A stretch of DNA of 64,000 nt, from the NCBI RefSeq assembly GCF_900700375.1, contig NC_041722.1, positions 1,302,501-1,366,500 of the forward strand, given 5' to 3'. Positions 35,309 through 46,157 of this stretch are shown piece after piece. Below the pieces are notes generated by a model. It saw nothing but the letters and a program-made list of their open reading frames with translations, did no database searches and had not been told where the DNA came from. Both the position numbers and the translations under genes were made by a program. Positions within the stretch are counted from its first letter, which is position 1. Each line of letters opens with the position of its first letter. The stretch is from Denticeps clupeoides (lineage: Eukaryota > Chordata > Actinopteri > Clupeiformes > Denticipitidae).

Positions 35309-38300
35309 CTACCCAATCCACTTAAAGAGAGTACTGATATATCTGTTAGGTAAGCTCATAGTAGATTGAACTGAGCTAAGATTAACACTTACAGGAGTGA
35401 CAGAATGAGTTATTAGTTTTACTGAGGTAGGCTGCCCTGGGAAGTCATAGGTGAGTCTTTCAGGGGCCCTCCTAACTCTTCGTGGTCGTGCACTTTCTTC
35501 TTCTGGCTCTATCATCTCCTCTGATCCAGGAGTCAAGTTCTCTTGAATTACCGCTGTACACTCACTTCTGATGTCCATTATCACTCCATTTTCTGGTTCT
35601 CGAGGACCACTGTCTGATTCTTCGGGTCCCTGATTTGATAACCAGGAGCTCTGACTTTCGTCGTGTTGTGGGTCAAGAGTGAATGTCTCTGCAGGCTGAT
35701 CTATTCCCAGGTCAAGGCTAAAGGGTTCTGTGCGTTCACCACTATTCCCGTATGTCACAGGTTGTGAATATTGGTACGTGTAAACTTGCATATCATCCTC
35801 TTCTGAATCAGATCCTTCATCAACATTGTTAACAGACTCCTCCTCCAGAACTTCAGGTACTGTGGCTTTCTTAGCCTTAAGCCTTTTACTCTGCCTCTTT
35901 TTGGGTGCAGACACCTTGGTTTCCTCAGCAGACAGCCGAACATCCTGTCCAATTGGCAAGATCAAGTTACGATGGAGAACCTTCTTTGGACCATCTCTAT
36001 GTTCTGGCTTCAACTTGAACACAGGCAAACCTGGCATTTGACTTTCAATCACATAAGGAGTCGAACTCCAGCGATCTGCAAGTTTATGTTTTCCTTGAAG
36101 TCCAACATTTCGAATCAAAACTCGGTCTCCTGGAGCAAGTGGACAATAGCGGACTCTTTGATCATACTGCTGTTTATTTGCATCATTCCTTTTCCCAGCC
36201 ACACTTTCCGCTAGCTGGTAGGCAGCTTGAAGGTCTTTCTTCATGTTTGAAACATACTTCAAGTAAGACTTAGGAGATGAGTTGCCCCCCCCAAGACCAA
36301 AGCACACATCGACTGGCAGCCTAGCTTCACGCCCAAACATTAAAAAGTATGGACTATATCCAGTAGAATGATTTACTGTACAGTTATAGGCATGGACTAA
36401 GAAACTGATATGTTGGCTCCACTTGGCCTTATCTTCAGTGCTCAGTGTTCCCAGCATGTTAAGCAACGTCCTATTGAATCGCTCAGGCTGAGGATCCCCC
36501 TGAGGGTGATACGGGGTGGTTCTGGACTTCTTAACTCCAAGCATTTTCAGGAGGTCATGGATGAGGTGACATTCAAAGTCCCGTCCCTGATCAGAGTGCA
36601 CTTGTCTAGGCAAGCCGTAGTGAATGAAGAACTTTTCCCACAGCACCTTCGCAACTGTGGATGACTTCTGGTCTTTAGTGGGAAATGCTTGTGCATAGCG
36701 TGTGTAATGATCTGTAACAACCAGTACATTGCAAACATTTTTGGAATCTGGCTCCAATGACAAGAAGTCTATGCAGATAAGATCCATCGGTCCCTCACTG
36801 GTAAGGTGTTTCAGTTCAGCTGCTCTTGTTGGGAGGGTTTTCCGTTGAATACACCTGCCACAATTTTTGCAGTACCTTTCAACCTCTTCTTTCATACGAG
36901 GCCAATAAAACCGCTCTCGTATAAGTCCATAGGTCTTGTCGAACCCTAAATGACCAGAATTATCATGCAATGAACGAAGCACATCCCCTCTAAATTCCTG
37001 TGGGAGCAGCAGTTGCTGGTGTGCTTGCTTTTCAGGTGCTTTTGAGACTCGGTAAAGAATAGAATCTTCTAATCTCAGCCTCTTCCCCTCTTTCAGCAAT
37101 AGTGAGATATCTTTGTGCTTTGTACGATCAGCACAACTCACATCACCTTCTGTAATTGCTTTTATTACTTCACCAATGCATGGGTCTGCCTGTTGTGATT
37201 TTGCAATCTCACCTGGATTTAGCTTAGGTAGATGATGAGTACATACTGAGGACACATTGCAATAGGCCCTTGGTATGACCTGCTTAGATGCCCCAATTAT
37301 GTCAATGATTCTAGCTGACTGAAAGTGTTTACGGCCCCTGACTTGAGATACCTGACACAAGGCTTTGACACTACCACAGGGAATTGTCTCCCATTCATCA
37401 CTAGGTGCATTTGTCACATGAGGACGACGTGACAGGGCATCAGCATCTATGTTTTGCCGGCCAGGCCGATACTTCAAACTGAAGTCGTATGTTGACAGGG
37501 CAGCCAGCCATCGATGTCCAACAGCATCTAATTTAGCAGTGGTTAGGACATATGTTAAGGGATTATTATCCGTATGTACTTCAAACCTTCCGCCATACAG
37601 GTAGTCATGCAGTTTGTCAGTTACAGCCCACTTCAGTGCCAAAAATTCAAGCTTGTGTGTGGGGTAGTTCCTCTCAGATGGTGAAAGACTTCTGCTGACA
37701 AAAGCAACTGGACGTAATCCCTTCCCCTGGTCCTGATATAGCACCGCACCCAACCCTTCTCTACTGGCATCAACATGTAGAGTGTAAGGTAAATGTGGGT
37801 TTGCAAAGGCCAATACTGGTGCTTCAGTGAGACATTTCTTCAACAACTCAAATGCCTCTTCACACTTCGCATTCCACCGATGACCAAATGGCTCAGAGGG
37901 ATGGAACTTCACCTTCGAATCATTCTCATCCTTGTCTTTTTGATCATTTCCCTGTATGCATTTCTTAACAGTCTTCCGAGCAGTATCACAGCCCTTCAAC
38001 AGCTGGTTAAGAGGAAAACAGATCTTGGAGTAATCTCTCACAAAGCGCCGGTAATAGCCGCTAAATCCTAAGAAAGAGCGAAGAGCAGAAATATTGTTTG
38101 GACGGGGCCATGACTTTACTGCCTCTACTTTAGAAGAGTCCGTGCCAACCCCTTCCCTGGAAACAATGTGTCCCAAGTAATTTACCGAGGTGCAACAGAA
38201 CTTACATTTGTCCAAAGACAGTTTCAGGCCTTCCTCTTTGAGCCTGTCCAAGACTTTAAAGAGACGTTCATTATGCTCCTCAAGTGTCCTTCCGAACACA

Positions 38301-39886
38301 ATGAGATCATCCAAATACACCAGAACCTCCAAAAGGTTCATGTCGCCAACCATCCTCTCCATTGCACGTTGGAAAGTGGCAGGTGCACCAGATATACCTT
38401 GGGGCATTCTTTCGAACTGGTAAAACCCAGCCGGGCAAATAAATGCAGTCTTTTCTTTATCCGATGAGGCTAAAGGTATCTGGTAATAACCACTTCTCAG
38501 ATCCAGCACACTGAACCACTGACTACCATTCAGACAGGTAAGTGCATCTTCAATGCGTGGCACAGTATACTGGTCTGGTACAGTTCTCCTGTTTAAAGTC
38601 CGATAGTCCACGCACATTCGAATGGCGCCATTTCTTTTCCGCACCACCACTATGGGCGAAGCATAGGGACTTCTCGACTCAGAGATAATACCAGCTTTCA
38701 GTAGACCATTCAAATGTTTTCTCACATCTGCCACATCACCTGGGGGAAGACGTCTGGAGCGTTCTCTGAATGGTTTATTATCGGTCACTCGGATTAAGTG
38801 TTCTGTGTTCTTCGCACATCCAACATCAAACTCATCCCTAGAGAAAACTTCCTTTCTTTCCAGCATCCGGTTGCACAGCTGTTCTCTCCATTGTTCAGAC
38901 ATTGGAGAATCCTTGAAATTAAATGAATCAGAGGTCAACTCACTACTGTGGCTATCCTCTGTGATCACTGGAGCTTCTCCTACAACATCCACAGGGCAAA
39001 GTTGTGCTATGGGCATTCCACGTTTCAGAGTCACTGCATGAGTCGACATGTTCCTCACCAGAAATGTGATGCGTCGTTTACTCATCTCGTTAGCCTTCTT
39101 TAGAGTGGGTAACACTGTGAGCTCTCCCTCCTCTGAATCAACTAGAACTGTGGGAGTGGAATGACAACCATGAAGCTTAGGGATGCCAGTAACAGTAGCA
39201 GTGCCGCCTGGAGGTAAGAACATAGGATTGCCTCTAGCAAGCCATACAGTCCCATTTCCCAAGTCTGCAGTCTCGTTGGGAGACTGTTGAAATTTCTGAT
39301 ATGCCTGTTTAATCTCAGGATGCACGGTCATAGAACACAAGAAATTCTCTCCTCCTTTCAGTTTGCATGAGTTGAATAACCTTCGCACAACTGAAGTGTT
39401 TGTCCCTATGATGACTGAAGCTTCACCTTGAATTATAGGGTCAGGGCACACAAGCACAAGTGTCTCAACAGTCTCTGATACTCCTACTACATCACTATTA
39501 AACTCAAGCTTCAGACACAGATAGCCTTCATAGGGATAGTCTTTAACACTAAGGCCCCATATCTCCAAACAATCAATAGGAGTCAATGGCATGTGCTTCA
39601 GATACTTGTCGTAAAATGATCGGTAGAGTAAGGTGACTTGAGATCCACTGTCAAGTAAAGCTTTTGCATATATGTCTTCAATTCTCACTGAGACAATAGA
39701 AGTAGGTCCAATTAGACCTACCGGAATTGCAGCTTCCTGTGTTTTCAGTGTTTCACACTTGGCGGAACGTGTTATCCCTGGAGCGCCAGCCCGTCCCTCT
39801 ACTGAGCCCCTGTGAAGTTTCCCGATGGCTGTCTCAATTTTAGAAGGCGTTTGTTGACCTTTCTGAGATTCTCTGGGTTCTGACAT
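35309..39886 (-). CDS. Pol polyprotein of the LTR element
   Basis: An open frame of 1525 codons, treated as part of a fossil element. In order it shows an aspartic protease motif (LLDSGSQ), reverse transcriptase with YLDD, RNase H, and integrase with an HHCC zinc-binding domain and DDE core, then an acidic C-terminal region. RT before integrase is the Ty3/Gypsy order. It overlaps the end of gag by 88 bases in another frame, as expected where the family uses frameshifting to make Gag-Pol. Confidence 0.93.
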   Translation of the reverse strand: MSEPRESQKGQQTPSKIETAIGKLHRGSVEGRAGAPGITRSAKCETLKTQEAAIPVGLIGPTSIVSVRIEDIYAKALLDSGSQVTLLYRSFYDKYLKHMPLTPIDCLEIWGLSVKDYPYEGYLCLKLEFNSDVVGVSETVETLVLVCPDPIIQGEASVIIGTNTSVVRRLFNSCKLKGGENFLCSMTVHPEIKQAYQKFQQSPNETADLGNGTVWLARGNPMFLPPGGTATVTGIPKLHGCHSTPTVLVDSEEGELTVLPTLKKANEMSKRRITFLVRNMSTHAVTLKRGMPIAQLCPVDVVGEAPVITEDSHSSELTSDSFNFKDSPMSEQWREQLCNRMLERKEVFSRDEFDVGCAKNTEHLIRVTDNKPFRERSRRLPPGDVADVRKHLNGLLKAGIISESRSPYASPIVVVRKRNGAIRMCVDYRTLNRRTVPDQYTVPRIEDALTCLNGSQWFSVLDLRSGYYQIPLASSDKEKTAFICPAGFYQFERMPQGISGAPATFQRAMERMVGDMNLLEVLVYLDDLIVFGRTLEEHNERLFKVLDRLKEEGLKLSLDKCKFCCTSVNYLGHIVSREGVGTDSSKVEAVKSWPRPNNISALRSFLGFSGYYRRFVRDYSKICFPLNQLLKGCDTARKTVKKCIQGNDQKDKDENDSKVKFHPSEPFGHRWNAKCEEAFELLKKCLTEAPVLAFANPHLPYTLHVDASREGLGAVLYQDQGKGLRPVAFVSRSLSPSERNYPTHKLEFLALKWAVTDKLHDYLYGGRFEVHTDNNPLTYVLTTAKLDAVGHRWLAALSTYDFSLKYRPGRQNIDADALSRRPHVTNAPSDEWETIPCGSVKALCQVSQVRGRKHFQSARIIDIIGASKQVIPRAYCNVSSVCTHHLPKLNPGEIAKSQQADPCIGEVIKAITEGDVSCADRTKHKDISLLLKEGKRLRLEDSILYRVSKAPEKQAHQQLLLPQEFRGDVLRSLHDNSGHLGFDKTYGLIRERFYWPRMKEEVERYCKNCGRCIQRKTLPTRAAELKHLTSEGPMDLICIDFLSLEPDSKNVCNVLVVTDHYTRYAQAFPTKDQKSSTVAKVLWEKFFIHYGLPRQVHSDQGRDFECHLIHDLLKMLGVKKSRTTPYHPQGDPQPERFNRTLLNMLGTLSTEDKAKWSQHISFLVHAYNCTVNHSTGYSPYFLMFGREARLPVDVCFGLGGGNSSPKSYLKYVSNMKKDLQAAYQLAESVAGKRNDANKQQYDQRVRYCPLAPGDRVLIRNVGLQGKHKLADRWSSTPYVIESQMPGLPVFKLKPEHRDGPKKVLHRNLILPIGQDVRLSAEETKVSAPKKRQSKRLKAKKATVPEVLEEESVNNVDEGSDSEEDDMQVYTYQYSQPVTYGNSGERTEPFSLDLGIDQPAETFTLDPQHDESQSSWLSNQGPEESDSGPREPENGVIMDIRSECTAVIQENLTPGSEEMIEPEEESARPRRVRRAPERLTYDFPGQPTSVKLITHSVTPVSVNLSSVQSTMSLPNRYISTLFKWIG

Positions 39887-41265
39887 TCCCGCTGGAAGTG
39901 ACCATCTTCACCACATTTATAGCAGAAGACATCGTCTCGCCGAAATTTTTCTTGTTTTTCAAATTTTACTTTAGCACTGGGCCTCCTCTCTACATTCTTG
40001 CCTGTGTTCCATGGTGGAGCCTGAGCATCTAACGAGGGTGAAGAAACAGAAAGAGATAGAAGGCGAGTCACTTCTGTCTTTAGCCCTTGCATCTCTCTGG
40101 TGAGCTTTTCCAAGGAAAGATCTTTTTCTGCTGCTGCTGAACTGGAATCAAGCTTCAATGCTGGGCCTGAAACAGAATTACATTCCATAGAAGCAACCAT
40201 GGTTGATGCAGCAATGCACTTAGCACCAGGTCTTTCCATTATCAGATCCTCTTCTTCTCTTACATCACGGAGGAGTTCAGTGAAAGTAGGTGCAGGTTTG
40301 AGTTTATATGTCATTCTCACACGGAGAGCGACAAGGTCATGAACCAATGATCCTCTGACAACTTGCTCAATACGAGTTTTATCCATGTCGGCCACATGAA
40401 GTCCACCTTTCCTTAACACAGAATGAAGCAGTTTGTCAATTCTAAGGAGGTAGAGAGAGAGCTTCTCACCTTCAAGCTGATAGGTGTTCCTGAACTTTAA
40501 CATGAGATCAGTGGCATTCTCCGTCGTTCCATAAGCTGTTTCCAGAGCTGTCAGATAATCATTAGCAGTGGCATTGGGGTTACTGATTCTCAGGCATCTA
40601 ACAATATCTGCTGCAGGCCCTTTAAGACTCTCAGCTATCCTTTGCTTCTTCATTGAATCCACACACTTCCACTCATCCAGCATGTGAGCGGTTTGATCAG
40701 CCCATGCTTCATATTCCTCTTCTCCATGAGGAGTGGGCTTTACCCCTGAGAATATGCGAAGTTTGCGGTACGACTGATTTTCAGATGGTGTAGTGTGACA
40801 CTTTTCAACCAAAGATGATATTGCATTAACTAGCTGAGTGTTCAGATCTGGAGCAGCCGATGAAGGTGATGCAGAGTTTACCAGACCCTTCACATCCATG
40901 AGTGTCTTGCCCTCACTAGCAAGGAATGTCAGTAGTTTTGTCTGAAAATCTGCCTGAACGGGAGGATGTGTATCTTCCATAGCCATGCTGACCACCCAGG
41001 GAGCCACCTCACCTTTTACAACTATTTGCTCTGGAATCTTAGCAGTGCTTACATCAGTTGAAACCTCAAGCAGGATTAATTGTTTCCTACCACAAGCTGC
41101 TGGACAGCGTCCTCTCACTTTTGATCGACCAAACCTCTCAACATCATCAAGGACATGATAAAGAATATCATCCGTAATTCCTACAGAAACATTACTAATC
41201 ACAATGGCATTTTTAGGACTAATCCCTTTTTCTTCACACCAACTCACAATTTGTTGTGCTTCCAT
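39799..41265 (-). CDS. Gag of the LTR element, PNMA-like
   Basis: 488 codons, part of a fossil element. Residues 1-100 (starting MEAQQIVSWCEEKGISPKNA) resemble the N-terminal domain of PNMA proteins. Residues about 165-370 (RIFSGVKPTPHGEEEYEAWA, LKGPAADIVRCLR, GEKLSLYLLRIDKLL) resemble the PNMA capsid domain. One CCHC zinc knuckle (CYKCGEDGHFQREC) is near residue 448. The family is known to be the source of the domesticated PNMA genes of mammals; the kinship here is judged by eye. Confidence 0.9.
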   Translation of the reverse strand: MEAQQIVSWCEEKGISPKNAIVISNVSVGITDDILYHVLDDVERFGRSKVRGRCPAACGRKQLILLEVSTDVSTAKIPEQIVVKGEVAPWVVSMAMEDTHPPVQADFQTKLLTFLASEGKTLMDVKGLVNSASPSSAAPDLNTQLVNAISSLVEKCHTTPSENQSYRKLRIFSGVKPTPHGEEEYEAWADQTAHMLDEWKCVDSMKKQRIAESLKGPAADIVRCLRISNPNATANDYLTALETAYGTTENATDLMLKFRNTYQLEGEKLSLYLLRIDKLLHSVLRKGGLHVADMDKTRIEQVVRGSLVHDLVALRVRMTYKLKPAPTFTELLRDVREEEDLIMERPGAKCIAASTMVASMECNSVSGPALKLDSSSAAAEKDLSLEKLTREMQGLKTEVTRLLSLSVSSPSLDAQAPPWNTGKNVERRPSAKVKFEKQEKFRRDDVFCYKCGEDGHFQRECQNPENLRKVNKRLLKLRQPSGNFTGAQ

Positions 41266-41415
41266 ATTGCAAGATTCTCACCAAATTTCAGTACCTTAAG
41301 GCCACGTATATCTAATGAAAACTACTTTACATGCAATAACAAAACCCATAACGTGTACATGAGAAAAAACACATAGCATACAGAAGAAAATTAATCCCGG
41401 ACAAGAGCCCCCACG

Positions 41416-42463
41416 TGTAACACTCCCACTAAACTTGTTTTTACCATGATGACATTTTAAAGAACCCACCACCAGATTCACCTATATATGATGCAAGGGA
41501 GGAGTTTAAGTGGAAGTTACCAAGTACATTTAATTTCTGTCTAGGGTTATGATCTCGCAGTGTGTCGAAGAGCTCAGGCTAGCCTGTTGGAATGGCTATA
41601 GCTGTATGCGATTCACCTCCCTTGCACTAATTTATAATTCCCATAAAACCACAACACATGACAACACACGTACAATAGAACTATATATTACAACTGAACA
41701 TTTATTTCCCTCCCCAACAATTATACAGGGGAAAACCCACACCACATCAACATTAAAACAATAACACAAATAAAATAAAATACCCGGGTTTTAAATGTTC
41801 ACCGTCTAGGTACCTTTTAATATCGTTGGCGCGCTTGGTGGAGCTCAAACTGGTGTGTTGAGTTTACTCACTACGTCTTCCAGTATTGTACCAACGATCT
41901 GCCGCACTTCTGCCGTCTGCAGAATAAAACTTTCATCGGTGCAGCTCCTAACGTAGAATGAACGCTCCTCGCGTGGTCCAACGCCTCCACAGCACCGGGC
42001 CGTCCCGCGTCGCGCTGGTCTCCCGGTCTCCGCCGCGTGCAGAGTTCCCACCGAAGTCTGTGCACTTCTACCCTTTATAGCAATTGCTATTTTTCTGGAA
42101 GTCAGCGAACCTCCGTCATGCACTATGCACCCTTATGCATGAAAAATATTTAACTCCCAAACTAGTACAACATAAATGCATGTGAATGCATTTGCTATTT
42201 TAACCAAAAGCGTGTAACTTCACTAATTAAATTAAAACTAAGAAAAACGCTGTCTCCTGTCGCTTCTCTCCCAACTCTTCCTGTCACATGCTCTCCATCC
42301 CCCTCTATGATAGGACAGCACAAAATAAACTGCATACCATTACACAGTTTAAACAAGATATAAACATATTATATGAGCATATAATGAAACAAAAACACAC
42401 TTGCTGTACAGATATTAACAAAAATAATACAAATAATATCAGTGCACCTGAGAGGGTGCTACA
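41416..42463 (-). repeat. LTR (5' end of the element)
   Basis: 1048 bases, matching 34172-35219. It is followed on the minus strand by the primer-binding-site-like sequence and a leader of about 150 bases before gag. Confidence 0.93.
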
Positions 42464-44009
42464 TTTGTTTTTTGTTTCCTAATAATTATGCACAGTAATA
42501 GTCACCTGCACACACAGATACCCCCCTAAAATAGCTAAAAATAAAAACAAACTAAAAACTCCTTCCAAAAACATTCAGCTTTGATATGAGTTGTTTTTTT
42601 TTTTTTTGGGTTCACTGAGAACATGGTTCAGTAATAAAATTATTCCTCAAATACAACTTGCCTAATAATTCTGCACTCCATGTATATTAAATAGTACCAA
42701 GTAACAGTTTCATGTTTGCTTAACATGATCAGCCAATGATCCACTTCAGGAAGATCTTAAGGTATAATGTTATCTGTGAGTACTGGTACTTCTTTACTTC
42801 CTTCAGCTACAACAGTTGAAATGGTCGAATGCTCGACCTGGAAGTTTATTTTCCCAACCAGGAAGTGAATGTCAAAATCCAGTGATGTTCTTCCGAGGTT
42901 GTCTGTGCCCCTCTGCTGGCCAGGAGGTGGAATAATCACAGTACATACATCGTGCTGTCTTCAAACATTGCCGTTGTCGCCAGAGATATTCTGGCTGTGT
43001 CCGAAATATAGGAAGGCCATCTCACATATTGTGAACATGTGCTTGATTTACAACAAGACTGATATACGTAAATCTAGTGTGTAAATATTTTTTAAAATTT
43101 CCTTATTTTTTACCTTATTTATGAGCATAGGCTCAAACAACACTCTCATGATTAAGGCTACACCACCATCATTACAAATATTGAGAAGGTTTTGTATACA
43201 ATCTAAAGATGTAATTCAAATTGTAATCATGAATCTTTCAATCAGTAACTGTAAGTTTCCTCCAGTAACTGTATTGGATAAATGTTGCTGTAATTAAAAC
43301 ATAATGCCATTATACATGTAACTCCTTACTCACTTTATGTAATCGGTGTTGACTCGTAAAGTCAACACGTAACAGTGTAACTTAATTTAATTACAAAAAA
43401 ATGTAAATTGTAATCAATTAGCTGAACAGATTATGAAAATTGCACTGAAATAACTGCAGTCTGCATTACATACTGGGATCACGTGAGAAGCCATATTGCT
43501 CTTTAAATGGAACACTGTCAGAGGTTTGCTGCAACAATTTAGGGAAATACATACACTGAAGAATAAAAATATAGCACATCTACAATAATAACAAGTTTTT
43601 TTTTTATAAAAAAAAAGTACAATAAAGTACGATTGTACTGTATAAAGTACAATCCTCAAGTATGGATATGACTTCTGTAGTTCTACTGTAGAATGTTACT
43701 AATTGCGAGTTTTCACATGCAATACTGATTCTGGACACAAGATGCCAGTGCACTACAGAGTCAGTAAACTTCAAAGAGAGATAAAGTACTGAATGAAAAG
43801 AAGGAACAGGCGAATGAAATGAACCAATGAACGAAAGGAACAGGAAAACGTTTTAGTAAAATGGTTAATTAAATCACTTACAGGTGTATTTTCTTCATAC
43901 ATGATGCACCACTACTTGCACTTGAGTATAGACATGCGTGATAACCAGGGATAAGTGGTTGAAATGATTTCATTTGGAAAAAAACAACAACAATCCATTT
44001 AGCCCAAAA

Positions 44010-44180
44010 TCACAAGTAGTATGTCTCAATGGTCTTTACAGCCACTATAGATGACACCCCTCATACTTAGACCCTCTCTGGGCACAAGGAACTACTCCCT
44101 AGAAAACTCACATGGAGAAAAACATTTAAGAAACCTTGGGAAGGAATTCAGAGAGGGACCAGGGTAGCAAGTTTTCAGGG
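44010..44180 (+). repeat. Dispersed repeat, family C, diverged copy
   Basis: TTTAGCCCAAAATCACAAGT, then GGGCACAAGGAACTACTCCC, GAAACCTTGGGAAGGAATTC and GGGACCAGGGTAGCAAG, in the same order as in copies 1 and 2. Followed by about 70 bases resembling the SINE B tail (44200-44272). Confidence 0.55.
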
Positions 44181-46068
44181 TAGCAAGAGCATTAAGTAAA
44201 AGTGAAGTGAGTGTTATTGTGAAACACTGCAGCTGGGCACATGTGCATCACTGCAGTGTTACTGTTAATACTAGATTAATAGGAGTCAGGAATATAAGAA
44301 GTCCATTATTTTTAATTGTCCTTACAGATGAGTATAAGAAGTCCATTAATTCTAATAGTCCTTGTAGAGGATGCTGAGATTCATGAGTTCATTTTTGGGT
44401 TGATGGGACCTGGGCGTCACACATTGTCCACACCTTATCTGGTGATCTCATCATTGCCCTCGGGGGCGTCATTCAGTGCCTCGGAGAGAACATACAGAAG
44501 CAGTGGGAGACAGTGGCATGGTAGAGGACTATGCAGTTATGGTGGAATATTAGTGCAATAGTGATTTTAATTTTTATACAGCCACGTTGACAAACATTTT
44601 ATCATAATATTTTATCATAACTGTAGAATTTCAGTGTGCAAATAACATTAACCTTTTTAATGCAGCATTCTAAACATTTCTTAAGTGACTATATCCTAAA
44701 TACTGAATAACATTCCATTACATCCCAACCCTGACTACTCACTGTGTGCCCAATGTGTGCTTGCTGCAACAGTAAAGTTAAATTGAGACATTCCCTTGAC
44801 AGTTGACTTTTGGAAAAAGGCACAGGGATGTATGCTCACAGGGGTCATCATAGACTTTTCCCATAGAATTCTGTTCAGGATTAGCTAAGCAGTATCCCTA
44901 CTTCCTCTCATAAGCTTTTATAATAAATGCCCATTGTACTTTGTAGACGTCAATCATTACACTACAGATAGTATAGGGAATGTATAATAGCTATAATACT
45001 AGTTTCAAGTACTAATTTCATCAGAAGGGTCAGGCATCTGGAGTCATCTTTAGCTTTTACTCTCACCTGAAGTAACATGATTGGATTATAGCTAAAGATG
45101 GCAACGGCAGATGGCTGCTTAAGGATGATCCTAGTTCAGATGGGTAAGTCCATGACCCATAAAGAAGCTTATGTTTAAAAATGGAAATACAGAGAATTTT
45201 GTTGGTAGATAAATATAACTTTTCATTTTCTTAGCTAAATCATTATTAGAAGTAATATTTCAGACAGTTGGAAACAGATCTATTGTTGTACAGCAGTTAC
45301 TCATGAGAGTCGTCGAGGCTCTTAACTCTGCATGCCTAGAAGATGGTGTGCTAGTTTCTGGAGTTGAAAGTGAATGAAAAATTCATCAAAACTTTTTACC
45401 ACACACTATTTCTCTATCTCTGATCCATATTCACCTTCTCAATGTTTTGGTCTGCAGGGAAAAAAGATAACAATTCTATTTAAAAAATTGTGGGGTGACA
45501 TCACTATATTTCCATAATAAAAAAGCCTATTTCATGTTACATTATATACAGAACAGGGTTTGCATTTGAGTGAGTATATGTGTGTTTCTGTGCATGCCGT
45601 TTTTGACTGGCACCTTTCTTGCAGGAGGTCTTACCTGATGTTTGCAGGATTGAGGGAAAAGTTCTTGCTTATCTGCACCCCTGTTTCAGATAGGTGGTTT
45701 CCTTGCCTTCATTTACTCTCCTGGTCATTTGGATTACAGGGGATATAGATAATCCTATTGCATGTAATTGAAGGTCATGTGGTATTTGATGTGACCAACA
45801 CAACTCATACAAGTTATGTCCACCACTATGCAGCATCTCAACAACTGGGTTGTTGAGCAGAACTGGGTAGAGCAGTTTTGGGAGAGGAAATGTTGTCCCA
45901 TGTTTGTATGATACTGGATACTGGATTCTGGAAGATAACATTTTCATGAAATAGTAAAATGTCTCCAATGTTTGTTCTTTACAGCATTTATCAGCATTTA
46001 TTGTTCTACTCAATGTTTTTGTAATCACACTGCAGTCAGTGTTATACAGTCAATGTCATTAGCAGTTT

Positions 46069-46073
<5 letters not shown>

Positions 46074-46138
<65 letters not shown>

Positions 46139-46157
46139 CACACACACACACACACAC
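46074..46157. repeat. Palindromic (TG)n(TA)n(CA)n microsatellite
   Basis: A (TG) run, TCTATATA..., a (TA) run, ...TATAGA and a (CA) run form an almost perfect inverted repeat of about 85 bases that could fold into one hairpin. Confidence 0.95.

Larger units (their letters stand above)
34172..42463 (-). mobile_element. Ty3/Gypsy-type LTR retrotransposon with PNMA-like Gag, looks whole
   Basis: An 8292-base element in minus orientation. LTRs of 1048 bases at both ends (TG...CA) look identical by eye. The 4-base target duplication is TTTG. A polypurine tract lies next to the 3' LTR (about 35220-35235), and a primer-binding site resembling a tRNA-Pro complement lies next to the 5' LTR (about 41395-41414). 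Two long open frames encode Gag, then protease-RT-RNase H-integrase in the usual Ty3/Gypsy order. No envelope frame was seen. No breaks were noticed in the two main frames. Identical LTRs point to a very recent insertion, into the mariner element at 32870-42682. Confidence 0.95.
32870..42682 (+). mobile_element. Tc1/mariner transposon (DD37E spacing), split by an LTR element
   Basis: Inverted ends: AGGGAGTGCAGAATTATTTG just inside 32870 and CCTAATAATTCTGCACTCCA ending near 42680, each flanked by TA. Without the 8.3 kb insertion it would be about 1.5 kb. Transposase coding starts at 33088 (MGKKKDLTGSEKSKIVRYLA, a helix-turn-helix region). It continues in another frame at about 33470-34070 with WTDEM, MQDNAPSH and NPIENLW. 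There are 37 residues between the second Asp and the Glu, which fits DD37E (TRT-type) families. Several frame changes and stops mean it makes no transposase now. Confidence 0.9.

Noticed and set aside
43100-43660. Short AT-rich open frames
   Set aside because: Composition and length fit chance; no recognisable motif.
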